The notes under the pieces are model-generated. The model searched no databases and was not told the origin of the DNA. It saw only the letters and a program-made list of their open reading frames with translations. Positions 1 through 5,369 of a stretch of DNA of 5,369 bases are shown in pieces. Both the position numbers and the translations under genes were made by a program. Each line of letters opens with the position of its first letter. Position 1 is the first letter of the stretch. Origin of the DNA: CAIXPS01 sp034430115 (lineage in GTDB: Bacteria > Chloroflexota > Anaerolineae > J036 > Brachytrichaceae); the NCBI GenBank assembly GCA_034430115.1, contig DAOUFG010000100.1, positions 1 to 5,369 on the forward strand, in the 5' to 3' direction.

Positions 1-2292
1 ATAGGGCACCTGCAGAGATTTCAATTCACGGACTGGCTCACTCAGCGGCGCCGGGCCGGCAAACAACGCCCCGCTATCTTCGCCTGCCGATGCGGTCACC
101 GGATCGGCGCCGATCAACGGCTCCAGGCGCACACTCGTCTGCCATGCGCCCGCATCCGCCGAGAGCAACTTCCAGGTAAGTGCCACGGGCAGCACATCGC
201 CCGGTTTCACAGGCGTCAGAAATTCGGCTTTCTGTAGGATTGCATCGCCCGCCTGCCAGACATCATGCTGCTCCGATAGCGGCAAGGCCGGCCACTGCGC
301 GATGCGCATGCAACACGTCAGGCTATCAGCAGGCAACGCCTGTGTCACGCGCTGCATCAACTCCGCTTTGGCGCTCATCTGCGCCGTCATCTCCAGCGCA
401 TATTGGCGCTCCGGCAACCCAATCGGGATGGGCACCACATAATCCACTCGATAGTATTGCCCCACCGCCCAGGATGCGGGAGCGGCGTCCAGCTCAGCAG
501 GCATAAACCAACTTGCCCAGGTGATACCGGCCTGGTCGGACAGCCTAAAAGACGTGCTGTGGGTTTTCACGTCCATCGTGTCTACGCGCTTCCAATACAA
601 AGAAAGCCACAAGTTTGGCTGCGGGTTGTGCGCATCGCCGGGGTTGATCTCGTATCCCGCGATGTAAGCGCCAACCGCCCCTTCCGGGACCTGACCCACA
701 GCGTGCGCACTGGCCGGCAACGCATCGCTGACCGGCGATTGCACGTCAAAGAGATCCACTGTGATGAAGCGCGTGCGAGTTGGGAACCCGAAGCTCCCCC
801 TGTGATAGGCGTGCTCGTCCAACCATCGATAGGTGATCCCCGGGTCCCGGCCATCGCCTGTGCCGGTGTTGCTGAACCAGATACGTTTATATTTCTTCAG
901 CAGTTCCTGGCGTTGGGCGACCGCCTCGGGTTGATCGGCGGAATATTGTATGGGGGGCGCGACGATGGGGTGCAAGTCGGGAACGTAGAAATCCACCGTG
1001 GCGTTCGTGATCTCAGAATTGATGACCAGGACATCGCCCTCCTGCCAGTGATCACGCACGTAATAAGCCATGCCGCGCCAATCATCCTGCCAGCCGGGCG
1101 TATGGATGAATACATAGGCTGTGCCATATATTTCGGAAGCAAGCAACACAACAATGAGACACACCACCAGCGAAGTGGCGGTGATTCTTGGCACCACACG
1201 CCGTGAAGGACGCCAGCGCAGCCCTACATCGAAGGCATGCGCCACAAGCAACGCCACGCCAGGCACCACCAGGATCAAGTGGCGCACGCCCTGGAAATTC
1301 GGCTTGACGTAAGAGATGGCAAACCAGACCAACATGGGCCCCAACGTCACCGCCGCCGCAATCACGCGCCCATTACGGGTGCGCTTATCGTCCGCTGACC
1401 CGTCCAACGGCAACAGGGCCCCCAACACACACAACACACCCGTGCCCCACACAATGACATTCTGGGTCGGGTCGGTGGCGTTCACGCCAAAGATATAGCC
1501 GCCCAGGATGGATTGCACGATCACATCCAGCGGCACAAACGAATAGTCACGCTCAACGCCCGTGAACAGGCGATCAAACAAACTATGCGTGGGGGGCCAA
1601 AAATATGCGCCCAGGAGCAACAGCATCCCAACAATCGTCGCCGCCCCAAGCGTAAGAGCTTCATCACGGTGTAGCTTTTCCGGCTGCCGTAAGATGATCA
1701 CCAGCCCCACCAACACTTGCGCCGCAAACAAGGCCCCCAAAGGGTAAATGGTTAAGCACGCCAGGACCGAGCACACGATCCAGGCGAGCCAACCCAACAC
1801 ACGGTTTGCGCTGGGGGCGGGATACAGCGCCTTATAGAAGAGATAGGTACTCAGCAGCGCTGCGCATACCACCAGGGTGTACATGCGCAGTTCGTGGCTA
1901 TACCACTGCATCAACCCCGACAAAAGCAACATCACCGCCGCGATCACGGCGGTGCGCCGGTTAAACAACTTGCGCGCCAGCACATAGATCAGCGGTTCTG
2001 CCAGCACGCCGCAGACCACCGAGAACCATTTCAAAGCAAATTCGGTGTAACCGGCCAGGGAGGTCCACCACTTCAACGCCAGGAAATAAACCGGCGGGTG
2101 CGTGTCGATCATGGAGACGCCGGCCACGTTGATCAGGTTGCTCAACACCATCAACCAGGAACCGTTGAGGCGCATGAGGGTGGTGCCTTCGTCCAGCCAC
2201 ATGCTGCGGCCCAAGACATCCTGAGCGCGGAGGATGGCTGTTGCAAGCGTCAGGGCCACCATGAACCACAATTCACGCCGATCAGTCTTCAT
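1..2292 (-). CDS. GT-C membrane glycosyltransferase, PMT_2/ArnT-like (C-terminus beyond window)
   Basis: The frame is open for 764 codons from the ATG at 2292 to base 1 without a stop, so the 3' end is missing. I recognise a GT39/GT83-like polytopic enzyme, expected to transfer a sugar from a polyprenyl-phosphate donor outside the cytoplasmic membrane. Visible marks are an N-terminal membrane segment (about 8-22), the first-loop acidic pair in MWLDE (D34, E35), DTHPPVYF (63-70) with the second acidic residue, and WYSHELRMY (130-138), the family's WYaqE.RmY motif. Hydrophobic segments continue to about residue 385, and a loop around 326-351 (KPNFQGVRHL) matches the usual RYL region before the last helices. 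Residues 401-424 (WQDDWRGMAYYVRDHW then GDVLVI) begin the common C-terminal soluble part. Two beta-rich segments follow: about 541-640 (LWLSLYW, then SW and VPIPIGLPERQYAL) and from about 684 (VKPGDVLPVALTW). At over 764 residues it is long for the family. The start overlaps the upstream glycosyltransferase's stop as ATGA and has only a weak AGG upstream, so translation is probably coupled. Substrate and acceptor are unknown. Confidence 0.88.
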   Translation of the reverse strand, partial: MKTDRRELWFMVALTLATAILRAQDVLGRSMWLDEGTTLMRLNGSWLMVLSNLINVAGVSMIDTHPPVYFLALKWWTSLAGYTEFALKWFSVVCGVLAEPLIYVLARKLFNRRTAVIAAVMLLLSGLMQWYSHELRMYTLVVCAALLSTYLFYKALYPAPSANRVLGWLAWIVCSVLACLTIYPLGALFAAQVLVGLVIILRQPEKLHRDEALTLGAATIVGMLLLLGAYFWPPTHSLFDRLFTGVERDYSFVPLDVIVQSILGGYIFGVNATDPTQNVIVWGTGVLCVLGALLPLDGSADDKRTRNGRVIAAAVTLGPMLVWFAISYVKPNFQGVRHLILVVPGVALLVAHAFDVGLRWRPSRRVVPRITATSLVVCLIVVLLASEIYGTAYVFIHTPGWQDDWRGMAYYVRDHWQEGDVLVINSEITNATVDFYVPDLHPIVAPPIQYSADQPEAVAQRQELLKKYKRIWFSNTGTGDGRDPGITYRWLDEHAYHRGSFGFPTRTRFITVDLFDVQSPVSDALPASAHAVGQVPEGAVGAYIAGYEINPGDAHNPQPNLWLSLYWKRVDTMDVKTHSTSFRLSDQAGITWASWFMPAELDAAPASWAVGQYYRVDYVVPIPIGLPERQYALEMTAQMSAKAELMQRVTQALPADSLTCCMRIAQWPALPLSEQHDVWQAGDAILQKAEFLTPVKPGDVLPVALTWKLLSADAGAWQTSVRLEPLIGADPVTASAGEDSGALFAGPAPLSEPVRELKSLQVPY
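2289..2292 (-). promoter_or_regulatory. ATGA stop/start overlap coupling the two glycosyltransferases
   Basis: The TGA of the upstream glycosyltransferase (2291 to 2289) overlaps the ATG of the downstream one (2292 to 2290) in the classic ATGA arrangement. Upstream of the ATG there is only an AGG about ten bases away (GCAGGTTCTAAAACG), so re-initiation by ribosomes finishing the first gene is the likely source of translation. This supports one transcript and roughly matched amounts of the two proteins. Confidence 0.75.
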
Positions 2293-4265
2293 CGTTTTAG
2301 AACCTGCATAACGCCAAGAATGAGCGCATTGTTGGACACTTGATAGTTGTTGGATTGTACCGGCAAGCGCTCCGTTGGGTGTGCCGGGTCATACACGCCG
2401 GTTACCACGCGATACTCCCCCGCCGGAAGCGACTTCGGGATCACCATCGCATGCGCATCACGCAACGTCTCGTCAGCCGCCCATGACGTCATGGGCAACA
2501 GATCATTCAAGGGCAAGTTGTCCTGCTGGAAAACGGCCTGCCCTTGTGCATCCCATACCTGCACAAACACTTTATCGTTGATGGGCAACTTCTGGCGCGC
2601 CGTCCAAGCCAATACAACATAGAACCAGTCACCCGCATAGCCTTGCGAGCGCATCCAATAGGATGACAGTTGCAACCCATCGCCAAACGTCGCATCGACC
2701 GGCTGCATGGCAAGCGGCTGCACAGAAGCGCCATTCAACTGATAGAGCGGCAAGCGTATTTGTCCAAAGTCGATCTCGCCGATCTCATAACCATTGGCCC
2801 ACAAGGCAGACTCCACCAGCCGTTGCGGGTCCACCACGTCATCCTGCCATAGAAACAGGCGCACGCGCGCAGGCCGGCGACGATCCAGTTCCTGCACCAG
2901 CGCCGCATCACTCTTGAGCATTCCATGTAACCCCTCGGGCGCGGCGATGAAAGACGCAGCCTGATCGGGGTAGCGCGTTTGTAGATAGTAGCGCACCGCA
3001 TAATTGTCGCGCGTCATGACGACGACGTCACCCGGCCGGAGCGCCTCCACGACGTGTTGCATAGCAGCGCGCACATCGTCACGCGCCACGGATGGGTCGG
3101 TGTACAGCGCCACCAGCGCCGGCACCCATAATGCGGCGATGCACGCCACGGCAGCTAAGCGTAATACGAACGCCGACAAACGCCGCGACCAGCCGATACC
3201 GCCGATCAGCAGGCACGTGAGCGGCGCGACGTAGATCAAATAGCGCGGGTGAAACACAGATCGATAGGGATACATCACCCGTACCGCCAGCGTCGCGGCG
3301 AACAGCGCGCCGCCGATCAATAGCACGAGGAAAGCGCCGGCTCGCCAACGCCTGGCAAGCCCAAAGCTCACCAGCCCAGCGCCCCCACTCAACGCGACCC
3401 ACACCGGCCAGCCAAATGGCAGTGGACGTGCCAAGCCGCCGCCTGCAAACGCGGCAATCCACTCTCCCAAACGCCCGGCGATGGTGTTGAGCGGGAACAC
3501 AAAGCCGTCATCGTATGCAAACCCGACTGAGGCATACGCCAACCACGGCGCGAGCGCCAACCCTACCCCAACGGCTGCGATGGCCCACCGCACGGTGTAC
3601 TTGAACGCGTTTCTACGCTGCGGGCGCAACCATAACCCAGCCAACACAGCAATGCCCTGCGCCGGGAGTAGGAAGATGACGTAATAGTGCGAATAGACGG
3701 CCAGCACCATGCAAACAGCAGAAAGAATCAGCGCGCGCGTTCGGCCTGGGGCTTGCAGCCAGTGCCATAACCAGTAACAGGAAGCCAGCCCCAACGCGGC
3801 CACCAGCGCGTACATGCGCGTTTCTTGGGCATACCAGATCGCCAGCGGGCAAATGGCATACAGCGTGGTCGCCAGCCAGATCAACCGCGCGCCCCGGCCC
3901 AACGCACGCCCCAACGTAAAAATGAGCGCCACCGTCAGCATGTCGGCACAGACCGACAGGTAACGCATCGCGAACTCGGACTGGCCACCCAGGTCTATCC
4001 AGCCATGCAACAACGCGTAATACAGCACCGGGCTGCGATCGGCCGCCGTCACACGCGCCATCTCTGCCAGGGGCAGCCTGGCCAGGTACCACGACCAACC
4101 CTCATCGAACCATACGCTTTGCGCATCCAGGCGATAGAGGCGCAAAACATAAGCAATCAATATCAGCGCCATCGCAGCCAGGAGCATTAGCCACTTCCCC
4201 GGCCGGCTTAGCTGTGCGCGAGAAGATGTAACAGCGCGTGAAGCCATCATGCACTCATCAGGCAT
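2289..4265 (-). CDS. GT39-family-like membrane glycosyltransferase with C-terminal beta-rich domain
   Basis: This complete 658-residue GT-C enzyme is related to its downstream neighbour and belongs to the PMT_2/ArnT-like group. It should transfer a sugar from a lipid-phosphate carrier to an unknown acceptor at the outer membrane face. After a short basic N-terminus comes a first helix (about 25-43), then SVWFDEGWSW with the acidic pair D54-E55. AADRSPVLYY (74-83) is the second acidic motif around D76, SEFAMRYLSV lies at 96-105, WYAQETRMY at 144-152 and YSHYY at 191-195. Membrane segments continue to about 387, including the HPRYL loop at 339-343. A soluble region follows: RDDVRAAMQHV then RPGDVVVM (395-417). 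The last domain (about 524-645) starts FGDGLQLSSYW and contains VVLAWTA, VFVQVWDAQGQ, LPAGEYRVVTGVYDP and ERLPV, a beta-sandwich-like module I associate with Chloroflexota glycosyltransferases. Usual HPP is RSP here. The start is uncertain: ATGs at 4265, 4250 and 4247 are all possible and none has a good ribosome binding site. It lies 11 bases after radC and overlaps the next gene by 4 bases. Confidence 0.9.
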   Translation of the reverse strand: MPDECMMASRAVTSSRAQLSRPGKWLMLLAAMALILIAYVLRLYRLDAQSVWFDEGWSWYLARLPLAEMARVTAADRSPVLYYALLHGWIDLGGQSEFAMRYLSVCADMLTVALIFTLGRALGRGARLIWLATTLYAICPLAIWYAQETRMYALVAALGLASCYWLWHWLQAPGRTRALILSAVCMVLAVYSHYYVIFLLPAQGIAVLAGLWLRPQRRNAFKYTVRWAIAAVGVGLALAPWLAYASVGFAYDDGFVFPLNTIAGRLGEWIAAFAGGGLARPLPFGWPVWVALSGGAGLVSFGLARRWRAGAFLVLLIGGALFAATLAVRVMYPYRSVFHPRYLIYVAPLTCLLIGGIGWSRRLSAFVLRLAAVACIAALWVPALVALYTDPSVARDDVRAAMQHVVEALRPGDVVVMTRDNYAVRYYLQTRYPDQAASFIAAPEGLHGMLKSDAALVQELDRRRPARVRLFLWQDDVVDPQRLVESALWANGYEIGEIDFGQIRLPLYQLNGASVQPLAMQPVDATFGDGLQLSSYWMRSQGYAGDWFYVVLAWTARQKLPINDKVFVQVWDAQGQAVFQQDNLPLNDLLPMTSWAADETLRDAHAMVIPKSLPAGEYRVVTGVYDPAHPTERLPVQSNNYQVSNNALILGVMQVLKR

Positions 4266-4276
4266 CGGGGCGGACG

Positions 4277-4984
4277 TCAGTCCTCAAACCCCAGCCCGCG
4301 CTCCTTCAAACTGACATAGCGGCTCTGCGAGATCACGATGTGATCCAGCACGTCAATATCTAATAACTTACCCGCCTGGACCAATGTCCTTGTCACCTGC
4401 ACATCCTCCGCGGAGGGAGAGGGATCGCCGGAGGGATGGTTATGCGCCACGATCAACCCGGCGCTATTCGCCCGGATGGCGTCTTTGAAGACTTCGGCCA
4501 TGCGCATACTGGTGCTATTCAAGCTGCCACGATAGATCATCGGCATGGATAATACCCGATTGCGCGTGTCAAGCAATAGCGTGCGCACCTCCTCCTGCTC
4601 CAGCACGCCCATTTCCAGCATCAGTAACTGCGCGGCATCGGCGGGCGATTTGATTTGCGGGCGCTGCTGATCGGGCGCGCTGAGGATCATGCGTTTGCCC
4701 AACTCCAGGGCCGCCTTTAGCTCCACGGCCTTCACCGGCCCAATGCCCGGCACAACCTGCAAATCGACCAGGTCCGCGCGCGCCAGGCCGCTCAAGCCGT
4801 TGAAACGCCGCAGCAGGTCATCCGCCAGCGCCAAGGCGCTATGCCCGCGCGTGCCGATGCGTAACAAGATCGCCAGTAGCTCGCGTTGAGACATACCCGT
4901 AGCTCCCACCTGGCGAAACCGTTCACGAGGTCGTTCACCTTCAGGGATATCGCTCATCAAAGTCTGATACGCCGTGTGCGGCAT
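4277..4984 (-). CDS. radC: RadC family protein (HhH + JAMM/MPN domain)
   Basis: Read from 4984 the product is 235 residues, close to the usual 220-230. The N-terminal part has the family opening IPEGERPRERF (13-23) and SQRELLAILLRIGTRG (32-47). A helix-hairpin-helix follows, around VVPGIGPVKAVELK (77-90). The C-terminal JAMM domain is complete: VAHNHPSGDPSPSAED (179-194) gives H181 and H183, with S191 and D194 completing the HxH(x)7Sx2D metal site; an upstream Glu (E131 or E132) could complete it. LDHIVIS (213-219) and YVSLKERG close the fold. The common HPRE segment is MRMAE here, a form I associate with Chloroflexota. Despite the name, a DNA repair role in the family is poorly supported, and the biochemical function is unsettled. 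Start choice: the frame is open back to 5299, but that would run through the divergent gene. ATGs at 5023 (248 aa), 4984 and 4957 (226 aa) are plausible. I prefer 4984 because TAYQTLMSDIP aligns with the YRIxDLP-like lead of relatives. GGAG abuts that ATG, too close for a normal ribosome site, so the start remains uncertain. Confidence 0.9.
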   Translation of the reverse strand: MPHTAYQTLMSDIPEGERPRERFRQVGATGMSQRELLAILLRIGTRGHSALALADDLLRRFNGLSGLARADLVDLQVVPGIGPVKAVELKAALELGKRMILSAPDQQRPQIKSPADAAQLLMLEMGVLEQEEVRTLLLDTRNRVLSMPMIYRGSLNSTSMRMAEVFKDAIRANSAGLIVAHNHPSGDPSPSAEDVQVTRTLVQAGKLLDIDVLDHIVISQSRYVSLKERGLGFED

Positions 4985-5107
4985 CTCCGATTTGTCTGTT
5001 GGACTGCGAGTGATCTCGTTCATAGTGCTGCCATGTGCCAGAACACACCTCGCGCCTGCCCCGCCCACCTGACGGGCATGCCGGGTAAAGGGTATCTCGT
5101 TTCGTCC

Positions 5108-5113
5108 AGTATA
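5108..5113 (-). promoter_or_regulatory. Possible -10 element (TATACT) facing radC
   Basis: On the minus strand these bases read TATACT, five of six matches to the -10 consensus, and they share four bases with the forward TATAAT. Initiation would fall near 5101-5100, leaving radC a leader of about 75 to 120 bases depending on its start codon. No good -35 is seen at normal spacing; a TTGCTA (minus strand, 5140 to 5135) is 21 bases away, which is too far. The radC cluster needs a promoter in or near this spacer unless it lies inside the divergent gene, so this is the best candidate seen, but weak. Confidence 0.3.
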
Positions 5114-5115
5114 AT
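5110..5115 (+). promoter_or_regulatory. Predicted -10 element (TATAAT) of the divergent plus-strand gene
   Basis: The hexamer is a perfect sigma70-type -10 box that ends eight bases before the ATG at 5124. Initiation usually falls about six to eight bases after the hexamer, so the start of transcription should be at about 5122-5124, giving a leader of zero to two bases. The eight bases between (CGCGGCTG) hold no Shine-Dalgarno sequence, which agrees with a leaderless message. No TTGACA-like -35 stands at the expected 16-18 base spacing; bases 5087-5092 read AAAGGG. The call rests on the -10 match and its position only. Confidence 0.55.
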
Positions 5116-5123
5116 CGCGGCTG

Positions 5124-5369
5124 ATGGAGAACATTAGCAACCTGATCGTCACCGCCGTTTCTATCATCGGCGCTATCACCGCGGCCATCATCGGCGGCCT
5201 TACCATTTGGACATTCCGCGACATCCGTTCGCGCTCGCGTGACGTGCTGGTGCAAATCCTGGCCACCATCATGGTCGCCGTCATTCCAGTCGCAGGCATC
5301 CTGGTCTACTTTATGCTTCGCCCGCGCGAAACGCTGGCCGAAAGCTACGTGCGCGCGCTGGAAGAAGAA
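5124..5369 (+). CDS. Small two-helix membrane protein, partial (possible zinc-ribbon protein N-terminus)
   Basis: An ATG at 5124 opens a frame that stays open for 82 codons to the right edge, so only the N-terminus is present. It shows two membrane segments: about residues 7-29 (LIVTAVSIIGAITAAIIGG onward) and about 41-65 (VLVQILATIMVAVIPVAG onward). They are joined by a strongly basic loop FRDIRSRSRD (31-40). After the second helix comes RPRETLAESYVRALEEE (66-82), an acidic, probably helical stretch. The RDIRSRSRD and RPRETLAE pattern matches what I remember of Chloroflexota membrane proteins that continue into a C-terminal zinc ribbon. That part lies outside the window, so the zinc-ribbon call is inference. 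Its function is unknown. The two Arg-rich flanks suggest both termini may face the same side, with a cytoplasmic basic loop possible. It is divergent from radC, and a TATAAT lies eight bases before the ATG with no ribosome binding site, which supports this start and a leaderless message. Confidence 0.72.
   Translation, partial: MENISNLIVTAVSIIGAITAAIIGGLTIWTFRDIRSRSRDVLVQILATIMVAVIPVAGILVYFMLRPRETLAESYVRALEEE

Noticed and set aside
403..1206. A 267-codon open frame on the plus strand opposite the left glycosyltransferase.
   Set aside because: It lies wholly antisense to a continuous 764-codon frame with clear family motifs. Its product is rich in Arg, His and Gly with no recognisable domain, as expected of a shadow frame in GC-rich DNA.
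1420..1441. CA-rich low-complexity tract (repeated AACAC units).
   Set aside because: It encodes a Val/Leu/Cys-rich membrane helix (GTG/TTG codons) on the minus strand, so the composition follows from the protein.
1..2292. Possible frameshift or pseudogene in the left glycosyltransferase because no complete frame is bounded by a stop.
   Set aside because: I translated every codon from 2292 to 1 and found no stop, with family motifs in one frame throughout. It is simply cut by the window edge.
1894..2343. A 149-codon plus-strand frame across the junction of the two glycosyltransferases.
   Set aside because: It is antisense to both genes. The translation is His/Gln-rich low-quality sequence without domain or ribosome site.
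5075..5082. GGCATGCC, an 8-base perfect palindrome in the divergent spacer, as a possible operator.
   Set aside because: Symmetry does not extend beyond eight bases and no second copy is seen in the spacer. Palindromes of this size are common by chance in GC-rich DNA.
4985..5299. N-terminal extension of radC back to an ATG at 5299.
   Set aside because: It would overlap the divergent gene antisense for over 170 bases. The added residues (Met- and Arg-rich) match nothing in the RadC family, whose usual N-terminus begins near residue 10 of the chosen start.

Overview
The window looks like a moderately GC-rich bacterial chromosome segment, most likely from the Chloroflexota (Anaerolineae-like). 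I infer this from three things: a RadC with the MRMAEVF-type signature I associate with that phylum in place of the usual HPRE, a divergent small membrane protein ending in RPRETLAES, and GT39-type glycosyltransferases carrying extra C-terminal beta-rich modules. This placement rests on remembered family patterns, not on a search.

Layout. The minus strand carries a tight three-gene cluster read right to left: radC (start near 4984, stop at 4277), then a complete 658-residue multi-membrane glycosyltransferase (4265 to 2289), then a second related glycosyltransferase that starts at 2292 and is still open at the left edge (764 codons, no stop). The gap between radC and the first glycosyltransferase is 11 bases. 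The two glycosyltransferases share an ATGA stop/start overlap. To the right, a divergent plus-strand gene starts at 5124 and runs off the right edge after 82 codons. The spacer between the two divergent starts is about 140 bases and holds a perfect TATAAT, placed so close to the plus-strand ATG that the transcript should be leaderless or nearly so. The same bases read as TATACT on the other strand and may serve radC. Almost all of the window is coding.

How the genes work together. The two glycosyltransferases are paralogous GT-C enzymes (PMT_2/ArnT-like) that should move a sugar from a polyprenyl-phosphate carrier to an acceptor on the outer face of the cytoplasmic membrane. Each ends in soluble beta-rich sequence. 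They probably serve cell-envelope or exopolysaccharide glycosylation, but the acceptor cannot be read from the sequence. RadC is a JAMM-motif protein with no obvious functional link to them and may only share the transcript.

I found no RNA gene, CRISPR array, insertion sequence or convincing terminator. Nothing here amounts to a clearly new system. The points most worth a second look are the C-terminal modules of the glycosyltransferases, the altered second acidic motif in the complete one, and the compact symmetric promoter.
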